Below are positions 1 to 8,365 of a stretch of 64,000 bases of DNA, piece by piece. The notes under the pieces were generated by a model. That model was not told the origin of the DNA and ran no database searches. It worked only from the letters and a program-made list of their open reading frames with translations. Origin of the DNA: Suicoccus acidiformans (GTDB taxonomy: Bacteria > Bacillota > Bacilli > Lactobacillales > Aerococcaceae); NCBI RefSeq assembly GCF_003546865.1, contig NZ_CP023434.1:868001-932000 (forward strand). The letters are read 5' to 3'. The first letter of the stretch is position 1. Every line of letters starts with the position of its first letter. The translations under genes and the position numbers were made by a program.

Positions 1-165
1 CTGCAGGAAAACCTTCGAATCATTCCGTAAATTATTTGTTTGTGCAATTTTGTGAATAGAAGGTGAGGTAAGTTGTATAAGCAAATGCATAAGCATAAAT
101 GAAAAAATCAGTGAATACGATATGCTAAATAGCGACCAAACCATTAGTAAGGAGTATTCACTGAC

Positions 166-682
166 ATGATAAATTCTACCACAACAGGCTGTCGATTTAA
201 GCACTTCACCCCTGAAATGCGCGGCCGATTAGAGCAGATGTATCAAGAAGGGACGTATTCTCAAGTCCAAATGGCAGAGATACTCGGCGTTAGCCAATCT
301 GCTGTATCAAGAGTGGTAAAACGCGGAAGAGTTCGCCAGAAAGATTATAACAGCAAGTACTACACCACTTATATCGCTGAAGTCGGTTCTCGTGTTTATC
401 AAGAAAATCGAGCTAATTGCCGTGTTAAAAGCATCTATCGCTATAGTCAGCATTTCTTTAGTGAACTTGAAAAAGCTTTGTTAACACCAACCAAAGGACG
501 CATTTTCAGTGTTGACACCTTTGTTCATTCCTACCGAAGAAATAATCCATTAGAGCTTGTGTCCTGCACCAAGACTGTCTATCAATACATTGATCAACAG
601 CTCTTGAAAGTCCGCAACATCGATTTGCCAATGAAAACACGCTTACGTCTCCGAAAGCAACAGTCACCCCCATGGATCTAAT
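166..682 (+). pseudogene. IS30-family transposase, N-terminal half (interrupted)
   Basis: The translation begins with an IS30-type helix-turn-helix region (about residues 12-55, motif AEILGVSQSAVSRVVKRG). It ends in the pre-catalytic segment TKTVYQYIDQQLLKVRNIDL, which is typical of IS30 transposases. The catalytic half is not here; it resumes at 2896 on the far side of an IS66 element. The reading frame is already off just before the junction (about 660-675), so the gene was probably frameshifted independently of the insertion. A hairpin (TCAGTGAATAC at 111 and GTATTCACTGA at 153) lies just before the start. No intact product is expected. Confidence 0.85.
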
Positions 683-761
683 GTAAGCGGTCTATTATGA
701 GGTATCTATCAAATTTAAATCATCTCCATTATTCTATAAGTAATAGAAAGGAGATGATTTT

Positions 762-1112
762 TTGATTCGACTAACTGAAGAAGACAGTTATTACATCGTC
801 TATGGTAAGACTGACCTGCGTAAAGGGATCGACACCTTAGCAATTCTCCTTCAACATGATTTTAATCACGACCCTTTTGATGGGGCTTACTACTTCTTTT
901 GCGGTAGTCGCTCCGATCGTTTCAAAATTCTACATTGGGATGGTGAAGGCTTTCAGTTAATCTATAAACGATTGGAGAATGGTAAGGTCCACTGGCCCAG
1001 AGCTAATCAAGCCTGCTTAGAGCCCATGAGTTTGATGGAGGTGACCAGGTTATTAAAGGGCTTTCCCCTTAAATCTTCAATCTCAGTTTCGTCAAAAAAG
1101 TTATTTTATTAG
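762..1112 (+). CDS. tnpB: IS66 accessory protein TnpB
   Basis: This 116-residue protein has the IS66 Orf2/TnpB signature: an N-terminal YGKTDLRKGIDTLA segment and a central YYFFCGSRSDRFKILHWDGEGF block. The start is TTG at 762, preceded by AAAGGAGATG with good spacing. Length matches the family (about 115 residues). TnpB is needed for transposition of many IS66 elements, but its biochemical role is not settled. It lies 74 bp before tnpC in the same element, with no sign of damage. Confidence 0.92.
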   Translation: MIRLTEEDSYYIVYGKTDLRKGIDTLAILLQHDFNHDPFDGAYYFFCGSRSDRFKILHWDGEGFQLIYKRLENGKVHWPRANQACLEPMSLMEVTRLLKGFPLKSSISVSSKKLFY

Positions 1113-1186
1113 TGTTTTAGTGGCTGCTTTTTGGAAGCAAATCTAGTAGAATAGGGGTATCTATTTAAGGAGGAGGTGCCCCAGAT

Positions 1187-2755
1187 ATGGTTGATACCTT
1201 AACACGCGAGGAATTGCTTTCAGAACGAGAAGAATTACTTGTCCGTCATGAACAACTCGCTAAGCAATTAGAGTTACTCCAACAAGAACTCCACTTGAAG
1301 AATGAGGAGAATCAGTACCTGCGCCACAAACTCTTTGGCCGGTCCAAAGAGACCCATCAGGTCGCAGACGGTCAGCTATCTTTATTTGATGGGGTGCCTC
1401 CCATTGAAGAATCTCCAGACTTGCCAGATGAAGAAGACCTGGTAGTTCCTAAAAAGAGAAAGAAACAAAAAGGACAAAAGCGCAAAGTCTTGGAACAGTT
1501 CGAAGAAGTTCCAGTGGTCCATAAGTTAGAGGATAAGACCTGTCCTTGTTGTCAAGACGAAATGGTGGAAATTGGCAAGACCAAGGTCCGGGAAGAAGTA
1601 GTCTACCAGCCTGCTCATTATGAAAAACAAGTCCATTATGGGACCTCTTACAAGTGCTTAACTTGCTCAGAAGAGGAGCCTCAAGATGTAATCGTCAAAG
1701 CTCCTGTTCCAAAAGCCCCGATTCAAAATAGTCTGGGGTCTGCTTCGGTGATCGCTCAAACCATTCAACAGAAGTATGTCCTCAAAGTTCCCGCTTATCG
1801 GCAAGAAAAGGTCTGGAAAGAGGGAGGGCTACCGATTAATCGCCAACAGATTAATCGGTGGCATATTCTGTGTGCCCAATATTACTTTGGTTATCTTTGG
1901 GAAGAATTGGCCAAGGAGCTTCTATCCCAAGACATTATTCATGCCGATGAAACCAGCTATCGAGTGATTGAAAGCGATAAAACCAATACTTATTATTGGC
2001 TCTTTCAATCTGGCCGTCATGAGGCCCACCCCGTGGCAATCTATCTACACGATGAATCACGAGCTCATCGGGTGCCTCAGGAATTCTTAGCTGATTTCAA
2101 GGGCCATCTCCATTCGGACATGTACAGCGCCTATTTGAATCTGCCGGATGAGATCACGGTAGTGGGATGCTTTGCCCACCTTCGTCGCAAGTTCTATGAG
2201 AGCCTGCCCAGCAATGCCCCTCCTGATTCAGTTGCGGCTCAAGCGGTTGCCTACTGCGACCAAGCTTTTGCCTTAGAGAAATCTTGGAGAGATTTGCCGG
2301 CTGAAGAAAGGTTTCAATTACGCCAAGAGGAACTGTCTGTGGTGTTGACCAACTTGTTCGATTTAATCGAACCCTACAGTTACCAAGCGACAACAGGCAA
2401 ACTCTCCAAAGCCATTGCTTATGCGACCAAGCATAAAGAATACTTTATGAATGTCCTCAAGGACAGTCGCTTAGAGCTAAGCAATAATCTGGCAGAAAGG
2501 TCCATCAAAGAACTGGTCATCGGCAGGAAGAATTGGCTCTTTTCATCCAGCCTGCAAGGAGCTCAAGCTTCTGGCATCATCCTATCTTTGAAAGTGACAG
2601 CTGACTTGAACGGCCTCTCTCCGGTGGCTTATTTCCAACTGCTCTTAGAAGAATTACCCACCCTGTATGCCGAGGGAACTTTACTCGACCGTCTACAGGC
2701 TTATTTACCATGGTCTGATTATGTAAAAGAAAAACTCGGTAAAAAAGAATCATAA
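1187..2755 (+). CDS. tnpC: IS66 transposase TnpC
   Basis: This 522-residue DDE transposase cuts and joins IS66 ends. Residues 5-45 form a Leu/Glu-rich coiled coil. A Cys-rich zinc-finger-like block (CPCCQDEM, later CLTC) follows near residues 120-165. The catalytic core shows DDE-compatible acidic residues in HADETSYRV, HSDMYSAYL and NNLAERSIKELVIGRKNWLF, the IS66 hallmark. The ATG has an AGGAGGTG ribosome-binding site. The frame is uninterrupted and full length. A Rho-independent terminator follows at 2768. Confidence 0.95.
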   Translation: MVDTLTREELLSEREELLVRHEQLAKQLELLQQELHLKNEENQYLRHKLFGRSKETHQVADGQLSLFDGVPPIEESPDLPDEEDLVVPKKRKKQKGQKRKVLEQFEEVPVVHKLEDKTCPCCQDEMVEIGKTKVREEVVYQPAHYEKQVHYGTSYKCLTCSEEEPQDVIVKAPVPKAPIQNSLGSASVIAQTIQQKYVLKVPAYRQEKVWKEGGLPINRQQINRWHILCAQYYFGYLWEELAKELLSQDIIHADETSYRVIESDKTNTYYWLFQSGRHEAHPVAIYLHDESRAHRVPQEFLADFKGHLHSDMYSAYLNLPDEITVVGCFAHLRRKFYESLPSNAPPDSVAAQAVAYCDQAFALEKSWRDLPAEERFQLRQEELSVVLTNLFDLIEPYSYQATTGKLSKAIAYATKHKEYFMNVLKDSRLELSNNLAERSIKELVIGRKNWLFSSSLQGAQASGIILSLKVTADLNGLSPVAYFQLLLEELPTLYAEGTLLDRLQAYLPWSDYVKEKLGKKES

Positions 2756-2767
2756 TAACAAAGCAAT

Positions 2768-2808
2768 GCCCGTTAGAGAGCTTAACTTTCTAACGGGCAA
2801 TTTTATTT
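2768..2808 (+). terminator. Rho-independent terminator of IS66 tnpC
   Basis: A 10-bp stem, GCCCGTTAGA pairing with TCTAACGGGC, has an 11-base loop and is followed by the T-rich tail AATTTTATTT. It lies 12 bp after the tnpC stop, inside the element's right end. Confidence 0.85.
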
Positions 2809-2895
2809 AGACTTTCTGTAAATTGCTTGAGATCCTTGGTTTTGGTGTCCAGGTTGTCAGAGAATTATCAAGTTACCTGATTATCGACCGCTTAC

Positions 2896-3438
2896 GATCT
2901 AATACAAAAGTTTTGGGTCCTAGTATTGAGTTGCGGTGTGAAATCGTACAATCTCGGGAAGAGTTTGCCCACTGGGAACTTGATTGAGTTCTCGGCAAGA
3001 AAACAAAAGGAGAACCATGTGTCATCACGTTAGTTGAGCGTAAGACACGTAAACTCATAACTAAAAAAACTGGAATCGAACTGCTGAAAAGATTGAGGTA
3101 GCCGTATTAAAGATGATTGAAAAAGAAGGAGTTGAGCGCTTTAAGACAATGACATCGGACAATGAATCTGAGTTCTCTACGTTATCGAATCTTGAGCATC
3201 AATGTGAAGAGACTAAAATTTCTTTTACCCATGCTTATGCAGGTGGGAGAAGGGAACGAATGAAGGTCATAATCGTATTTTACGCGAATTCTTACCTAAA
3301 GGAGAGAGCCTAAGAGAATTAACCTATCGAGATTTACAAACAGATACAAACACCATTAATAACCGTTACTGAAGAATCTTAAACTATCAATGTCCAAATG
3401 AAGTATATAAAGAAGAATGTGCGACGTTGGTAGCGTAG
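2896..3438 (+). pseudogene. IS30-family transposase, C-terminal half (decayed)
   Basis: Read across frames, this matches the IS30 catalytic domain: PSIELRCEIVQSREEFAHWE, then VLGKKTKGEPCVITLVERKT, IEVAVLKMIEKEGVERFKTM, TSDNESEF (second catalytic Asp), GTNEGHNRILREFLPKG, and the end CPNEVYKEECATLVA. It contains an in-frame TGA directly after the WELD motif near 2974, a frameshift near 3068, another near 3240, and a TGA near 3371. It is the other half of the gene starting at 166. The transposase is dead from several lesions besides the IS66 insertion. Confidence 0.85.
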
Positions 3439-4193
3439 GGAAAAGCGCTCTACCAATCACCTTGTGTTCATTTAAGAGCTAACGCTTCATTCCTCCAAAA
3501 CGGAGTGGGAACATTGGTCTAACCAGCTTTTTAGATCGTTATTGTTACACTGGGATTTCTCAAAATAATTATGCATTTACCACTTATTAAATTTCGAAAT
3601 TTTTATTTTCATGTTCTTTGACGTATTTAGCTTATCGCCAGAATAAGTCCCTCATCCAGTTTTTGGGACAGGGTCGGCAACGCCCTTATAAAAAAGCGGA
3701 TTTGTATCACCTATATATATATTGTAAACGGTTAACTGGTTTCTGTCATGGCTTTGAATGCGAAGCATTCGCAATTTTTTTGGAGGAAAGATTTAGATTT
3801 CAAAATGGTTATAGATTTAATAGTTTTCAACAGTGGAAGTTGCAATGACCAGATGGTTGAGTTACCACCGTATTTGAGTAAGGTAGGACGTTTAAAATCC
3901 TAGAGATCAGACATCTACTAGCAGTTTTATGACGTAAATGGAAGGTTTCTCTGCTTCAAACCGGTTGATTGATGCAGGTTGTATGCGAAAGGCTATACGG
4001 CGATTTTCCTGTAAAGCACTCAGTCGGTTTAACAGCCTTTTTGTAGTTATAAATTATAGTTCTAGCTGCTCCAAGTCTTTTAGTGACATTACTATCGTAT
4101 AGCGTGATTTTTGACGAAACAAAGGGGTTACTTACAGAAATGTCTTCAAACTCTTAATGTTTCATAGCGAATACAGACTTAAATTTTGCTACG
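3439..4193. other. Intergenic region without a supported gene
   Basis: About 750 bp follow the IS30 remnant. An open frame at 3618-3848 (76 codons) has no ribosome-binding site, no recognised domain and runs through a hairpin (GAATGC, GAA, GCATTC near 3755-3770, then a T-run), so it is not called. I saw no RNA gene and could not identify the right end of IS30. Confidence 0.5.
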
Positions 4194-4216
4194 AAAAACC
4201 ACGGGATGTACCGTGG
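4194..4216 (-). terminator. Rho-independent terminator after the UbiA-like gene
   Basis: On the minus strand CCACGG, GATGTA-complement loop, CCGTGG is followed by TTTTT. It lies 12 bp after the stop of the minus-strand gene ending at 4229. The CCACGG/CCGTGG stem resembles one hairpin within the large repeat units at 17 kb and 60 kb. Confidence 0.8.
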
Positions 4217-4228
4217 CTTCGACATCTA

Positions 4229-5029
4229 TTAGAATAAATAACTCAAGGCGTACAACAAAGTAAAGCAGAAGTTTGCTGAGCTGAGGTAGTTCAGCTTATT
4301 CTGTGCTTCGTGCGGGCGTTTAGTCTTCATCATTAATGGCAGGAACGCAGCCGTTACAATGACGACGTATAGAACTTGCACGATGTAGAATGTGTGGCTC
4401 GGACGTGATAAGACGAAGCCGAGAATAACCGCAATTGTGAGCACAAGCAGACTGAGGGTATGCAGCATTTTGCCTGCTTTGAGTGGACGGCGACGCATGA
4501 GCATGAGTTCCAAATTCAACGTCTGTAGTTCTACTGCGGTGACGACGAGTATCGCTGGTACGAGTGCCCAGAGCAGTTGAGTGGTAACCGTGTTCACTTG
4601 CGAAAAGTAGGCGATACAATTGAGAACAAGACCATTGAAGAGCACGCTCAGCAAGATGTCGTATACGCTGTGCGCGAAATTAAAGGGGAAGTAGCGCACA
4701 TGCAGGTAAACTAAGTACAAGCCGAGAAGAAAGCCAACAAGCCAATGGTGGCGGAAGAGGAAGACAGCGCTGCTTACGAGTAGAACAGCTTCACAGACAA
4801 TTAATAGAGGAAGGGGCGTACGGCTTGTCTCCCCGCGGTCATATTTCAAGTAGAAGAAATGATCCACGAGTTGGCCACTTAAGACTATAAAGACCAGCAA
4901 TAGCATACTGAGCCATTGAATTTGATTGGCACGACTCATTCCCACAATTAGTCCGAAACCAATAGTTGACAGAGGCGTGAGACAAATTTTGAGTAGGGGT
5001 TTTTGGAGAAATTTAATCACTTGTTGCAT
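4229..5029 (-). CDS. Polytopic membrane protein, divergent UbiA-like prenyltransferase
   Basis: This 266-residue protein is strongly hydrophobic with about eight membrane segments. The stretch GQLVDHFFYLKYDRGE after the second segment resembles the first Asp-rich motif of UbiA prenyltransferases (NDxxDxxxD), but the Asp pattern is incomplete. Activity as a menaquinone-type or other aromatic prenyltransferase is therefore only an inference. Alternatives are an inactive UbiA relative or an unrelated membrane protein. It is divergent from metK, with an extended -10 promoter in the 117-bp gap and its own terminator, so it is probably monocistronic. Confidence 0.5.
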   Translation of the reverse strand: MQQVIKFLQKPLLKICLTPLSTIGFGLIVGMSRANQIQWLSMLLLVFIVLSGQLVDHFFYLKYDRGETSRTPLPLLIVCEAVLLVSSAVFLFRHHWLVGFLLGLYLVYLHVRYFPFNFAHSVYDILLSVLFNGLVLNCIAYFSQVNTVTTQLLWALVPAILVVTAVELQTLNLELMLMRRRPLKAGKMLHTLSLLVLTIAVILGFVLSRPSHTFYIVQVLYVVIVTAAFLPLMMKTKRPHEAQNKLNYLSSANFCFTLLYALSYLF

Positions 5030-5074
5030 AGATGAAAGACCTTTCTTTTTTGGTAAGGGACTAGTATAATACCT

Positions 5075-5080
5075 ATGTCC
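5075..5080 (+). promoter_or_regulatory. Candidate -10 box for metK
   Basis: A perfect TATAAT lies 66 bp upstream of the metK ATG, with only a poor -35. The leader between them has no recognisable SMK-box or S-box sequence. Confidence 0.4.
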
Positions 5081-5107
5081 AGCCGATTTATTTGGTTGAA
5101 TACGACC

Positions 5108-5116
5108 ATTATACCA
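5108..5116 (-). promoter_or_regulatory. Extended -10 promoter of the UbiA-like gene
   Basis: On the minus strand the sequence reads TGGTATAAT, an extended -10 element, about 80 bp upstream of the ATG at 5029. No convincing -35 box is visible, as is common with extended -10 promoters. Confidence 0.5.
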
Positions 5117-5146
5117 TTAAAATACAAAATTTAAACAGGAGGAATC

Positions 5147-6334
5147 ATGACGACTCAAACCCATTTATTTACATCCGAATCTGTAACCGAAGGACACCCT
5201 GACAAAATAGCTGATCAAATCAGTGATGCAATTCTTGACGCTATCCTTGCTGAGGATCCCAAAGCGCGCGTAGCCTGTGAAACGGCGGTGAATACGGGCT
5301 TCGTGCTTGTTTTTGGCGAAGTGACAACAACCAGCTACGTTGATATTCAACACGTCGTACGCGAGACGATTCGTGAAATAGGCTATACCGACCGCCGATA
5401 CGGCTTCGATGCAGATAACGTAGCTGTCTTGGTGTCCTTGGACGAGCAGTCACCCGACATTGCTCAAGGTGTGGACGATGCACTAGAAAGCCGCGATGAC
5501 GATAGTCAGGCTTTAATTGGAGCAGGGGACCAGGGGATTATGTTTGGCTATGCGAGTAAAGAAACCGACAACTACATGCCCCTGGCGATTGATTTAAGCC
5601 ACCGCCTGGCCCGTCGCCTAGCAGAAGTGCGCAAGAACGGGACACTCGCTTATCTTGGCCCCGATGGCAAAACCCAAGTAACCGTCGAATACGACCAAGA
5701 TAAGAACGTTATAGCGATTGACAACATTGTAATTAGTACCCAGCACGCCGAAGGAATCGAGCTTTCTCAAATCGAGACTGACGTCATCGAACATGTGGTG
5801 CGGCCTATTGTACCAGAAGCTTGGTTGACGAATACAAAATTCTACATCAACCCAACCGGCAAATTCGTCATCGGCGGTCCTGTCGGCGACTCCGGCTTAA
5901 CCGGCCGCAAAATCATCGTCGATACTTACGGTGGCGCAGCCCGCCACGGAGGTGGTGCCTTCTCTGGGAAAGACGCCACCAAAGTCGACCGCTCCGCCAG
6001 CTACGCCGCTCGCTACGTTGCCAAAAATATCGTCGCTGCCAACCTAGCAGAACGTTGCGAAATCCAACTAGCCTACGCCATCGGGATGGCTGAACCGACC
6101 TCGATTGCAATCGATACCTACGGCACGTCTGATTATAGCGAACAAGCTCTAATCACAGCTGTCCGCCAAGTATTTGACTTAACCCCAGCAGGCATTATCG
6201 ACATGCTTGACTTGCGTAAGCCTGTCTTCAAACAGACTGCTGCTTACGGTCACTTCGGCCGAACAGAGCCAGGTTTTACTTGGGAGAATACTGACCGCGT
6301 CGAAGCCTTGCAAGCAGCATTGGAAAATCTATAG
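5147..6334 (+). CDS. metK: S-adenosylmethionine synthase MetK
   Basis: This 395-residue cytosolic enzyme makes S-adenosylmethionine from methionine and ATP. It has the family motifs in order: [15 protein letters not shown] at about residues 17-31, the ATP-binding [12 protein letters not shown] at about 124-135, and the phosphate loop [17 protein letters not shown] at about 267-283. Length is normal. The ATG has the site AGGAGGAATC. It stands alone between a divergent membrane protein and a terminator-like hairpin at 6506. Many Lactobacillales regulate metK by the SMK-box; I could not find one here. Confidence 0.98.
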   Translation: MTTQTHLFTSESVTEGHPDKIADQISDAILDAILAEDPKARVACETAVNTGFVLVFGEVTTTSYVDIQHVVRETIREIGYTDRRYGFDADNVAVLVSLDEQSPDIAQGVDDALESRDDDSQALIGAGDQGIMFGYASKETDNYMPLAIDLSHRLARRLAEVRKNGTLAYLGPDGKTQVTVEYDQDKNVIAIDNIVISTQHAEGIELSQIETDVIEHVVRPIVPEAWLTNTKFYINPTGKFVIGGPVGDSGLTGRKIIVDTYGGAARHGGGAFSGKDATKVDRSASYAARYVAKNIVAANLAERCEIQLAYAIGMAEPTSIAIDTYGTSDYSEQALITAVRQVFDLTPAGIIDMLDLRKPVFKQTAAYGHFGRTEPGFTWENTDRVEALQAALENL

Positions 6335-6505
6335 CGATTGTGCTATTGAAGTTGGATTTAGTGTGCTGGGCAGGGTATGAATAGACTGAAGATTTCTGGC
6401 CGATGATTGAGGCATGATTTGTCTAACACGGGCGTCGGGCAGTTTGAATAGCTTTGCGTTCAGCCGGCTATGCGTAAGAGAAGTGTATAATATCTCATAT
6501 AAAAG

Positions 6506-6547
6506 AAGCATCAGATTGGTCTTACAGAAGGCTGAACTGATGCTTTT
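6506..6547 (+). terminator. Predicted Rho-independent terminator downstream of metK
   Basis: AAGCATCAG pairs with CTGATGCTT around a 22-base loop, followed by TT and CTTGTT. It lies 170 bp after metK. A TATAAT at 6486 just before it leaves open a very short transcript of its own. Confidence 0.55.
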
Positions 6548-6670
6548 CTTGTTCTGGGAGTTGGAACGAGGCTTGTCGTTTGGTGAAAGATAAGTGAGAT
6601 AAATTGAATAAGCGGAAGTCACGTCGCGTGTCGTGGAATCGACCTTAATTTAGATACGATGAGGATGCTT

Positions 6671-7092
6671 GAGTGTCGTGGTAGGGTTGCACGTCGTAAG
6701 TGAATAGCAGTTTGACTATCGTGGTAGGGTTGCACGTCGTAAGTGAATAGCAGTTTGACTATCGTGGTAGGGTTGCACGACGTAAGTGAATAGCAGTTTG
6801 ACTATCGTGGTAGGGTTGCACGACGTAAGTGAATAGCAGTTTGACTATCGTGGTAGGGTTGCACGACGTAAGTGATTAGCAGTTTGACTATCGTGGTAGG
6901 GTTGCACCACGTAAGTGACTAGTAGTTTGACTATCGTGGTAGGGTTGCACGACGTAAGTGACTAGCAGTTTGACTATCGTGGTAGGGTTGCACGACGTAA
7001 GAGAATAGCAGTTTGACTATCGTGGTAGGGTTGCACGACGTAAGTGATTAGTAGTTTGAGTGTCGTGGTAGGGTTGCACGACGATAGTCAAA
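6671..7092 (+). repeat. Ten tandem copies of a 43-bp palindrome-bearing repeat
   Basis: Ten copies of ACTATCGTGGTAGGGTTGCA (the next bases are usually CGACG or CCACG) recur at exactly 43-bp steps from 6671 to 7058. Each copy holds a short inverted repeat, TCGTG with CACGA or CGTGGT with ACCACG, and a linker of the type TAAGTGAATAGCAGTTTGA. Copies differ by a few substitutions and no indels. The last copy ends with GATAGTCAA, the right arm seen in full palindromes elsewhere. No open frame or known repeat class explains it. The rest of the 6335-7290 gap shows nothing else. Confidence 0.95.
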
Positions 7093-7290
7093 GAAGATCA
7101 AGCCACTGTGCAGCAGGGTCAGCGTTGAGTGACTCAGTGCAATAGTAATCGTCGTTTTTAAGTTAACAAGCAGAATCCCTAGCACTAACTCTGTATCTGC
7201 CGGGAGTCAGACTTTCAGACAGCGTTTTAGCGCTATTGCTGAATTATATATTTGCCTTAGAGGTTCAACGAAGTCAATCCTTACTAAGAA

Positions 7291-7872
7291 TTAGCGATCC
7301 CGAAGTCGCTCCACCGCCACCAATAGTGGTGGATTATTCCGTTGATTAATAAATCCGTACTGCAAGACTTGGAACTGCTCTTGGGGCCACGTGGCTAATT
7401 CAGCTAAAATCGCATTCTTTTCTTCTAGTCCACCTGGATGGCCGTAGTAAATGACTAGGATGATGCGTCCTTTGACTACCAATTTCGAGCGCACTTGTGC
7501 TAGGCTAGTCAGCGTTGATTCAGCTAATGTCGTGACGCTGTGGTCGCCGCCGGGCAAGTAGCCCAAATTGTATATAGCGCCGTGAAAGACGGGAATATCG
7601 GTTAATGTGTCCGCTATCCTTGCATGACTCGCCTTATAGAGCGTTAGCCCCGGGTGGTCAACTAGATTTTTTTGCCTTAGAAGGTCTCGGGTGGATTCAA
7701 GGGCTTCACTTTGAATATCGAAGGCCGAGATGGTGCCGGCGAAGTTGGGGCGGGTGAGGATGAAAGCGGTGTCGTGGCCATTGCCAAGTGTGGCATCAAT
7801 ATAGTGTCCAGCTGGAAAACGCTCGATGGTTTCCGCGAGCAGTTGGTGGCTGTAACGCAAAGCATTATACAT
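7291..7872 (-). CDS. mnmM: tRNA methyltransferase MnmM (YtqB family)
   Basis: This 193-residue class I SAM-dependent methyltransferase has the YtqB signature: DATLGNGHDTAFIL (SAM-binding loop, about residues 26-39), then IYNLGYLPGGDHS and VIYYGHPGGLEEK. YtqB proteins (MnmM) methylate the wobble uridine nm5s2U of tRNA to mnm5s2U. I chose the ATG at 7872 because AAAGGAG lies 8 nt upstream; a longer open frame to 7923 has no ribosome-binding site. It is monocistronic on the minus strand, next to the repeat array. Older annotations call it a putative rRNA methylase. Confidence 0.88.
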   Translation of the reverse strand: MYNALRYSHQLLAETIERFPAGHYIDATLGNGHDTAFILTRPNFAGTISAFDIQSEALESTRDLLRQKNLVDHPGLTLYKASHARIADTLTDIPVFHGAIYNLGYLPGGDHSVTTLAESTLTSLAQVRSKLVVKGRIILVIYYGHPGGLEEKNAILAELATWPQEQFQVLQYGFINQRNNPPLLVAVERLRDR

Positions 7873-8365
7873 GCTGTCAGCTCCTTTAGTGAAATTTAGC
7901 GTATTATAGCATAGATTTGCCATTTCGTCTGGCTATTGTTGGGGATAATCAAAGGCGGGCTATGATTAGGTTTGTCGAACGGCGGAAGCCGTTCTTACAA
8001 TATAATAGGGTAATTTTGTCCATAGATGAGACATTGCATTGGCAGCAGCAACCTTCTATAGTGACTGAATTTCCCTCGCTACAATTCCGCACGAACATTA
8101 TTCTGCAATCATCGCAGAAGAAGAATAAAATCTTCCTCATGCGTACCCGGAAAGTACAACAATTCTCACTATAGATGCACATATAACTACGGAGTTTTGT
8201 TCAGGAACAAGCGAAGGTTTTTGTTACAAAGATATTTCAAATATTAAGAGTTGTCGACAGCGACGAAATAAACATCCGTTCTAGGCGGAAAAGATTTATA
8301 ATAAAGACATTGAAAAATAAAAAATGATTATCATGAATATAAATTAATTTATGGAGGTAAGACGG
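7873..8365. other. Intergenic region upstream of the LysM autolysin
   Basis: About 490 bp without a supported gene; open frames on both strands lack ribosome-binding sites. A TATAAT at 8297-8302 lies 64 bp before the autolysin start and could be its -10. Just after it, ATGATTATCAT at 8324-8334 is an odd palindrome resembling half of a Fur-type box, too short to call. Confidence 0.4.

Larger units (their letters stand above)
683..2895 (+). mobile_element. IS66-family insertion sequence with 8-bp target duplication
   Basis: The element carries tnpB and tnpC and no tnpA. Its ends are near-perfect inverted repeats: the left starts GTAAGCGGTCTATTATGAGG at 683 and the right ends in the reverse complement of GTAAGCGGTCGATAATCAGG at 2895 (18 of 21 positions match). 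The outer bases match the GTAA start usual for IS66. The flanks are an identical 8-bp duplication, GATCTAAT at 675-682 and 2896-2903, the expected length for IS66. Both ends, the duplication and both genes are intact, so insertion was probably recent and the element may be active. Confidence 0.95.

Noticed and set aside
3618..3848. 76-codon open frame as a gene
   Set aside because: No ribosome-binding site, no recognised domain, and it runs through a terminator-like hairpin.
5081..5146. SMK-box or S-box SAM riboswitch before metK
   Set aside because: The 66-nt leader lacks the CCGAAAGG-type and other conserved SMK elements and is too short for an S-box.
5241..5483. Minus-strand open frames inside metK, leuS, murJ and other genes
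   Set aside because: They are shadows of well-supported genes on the other strand, without ribosome-binding sites or family motifs.
6671..7092. CRISPR array
   Set aside because: The 43-bp units have no variable spacers; linkers are conserved and no repeat relates to the cas-linked repeat.
8324..8334. Fur box before the autolysin
   Set aside because: Only a short odd palindrome, ATGATTATCAT; a full 19-bp box is not present.
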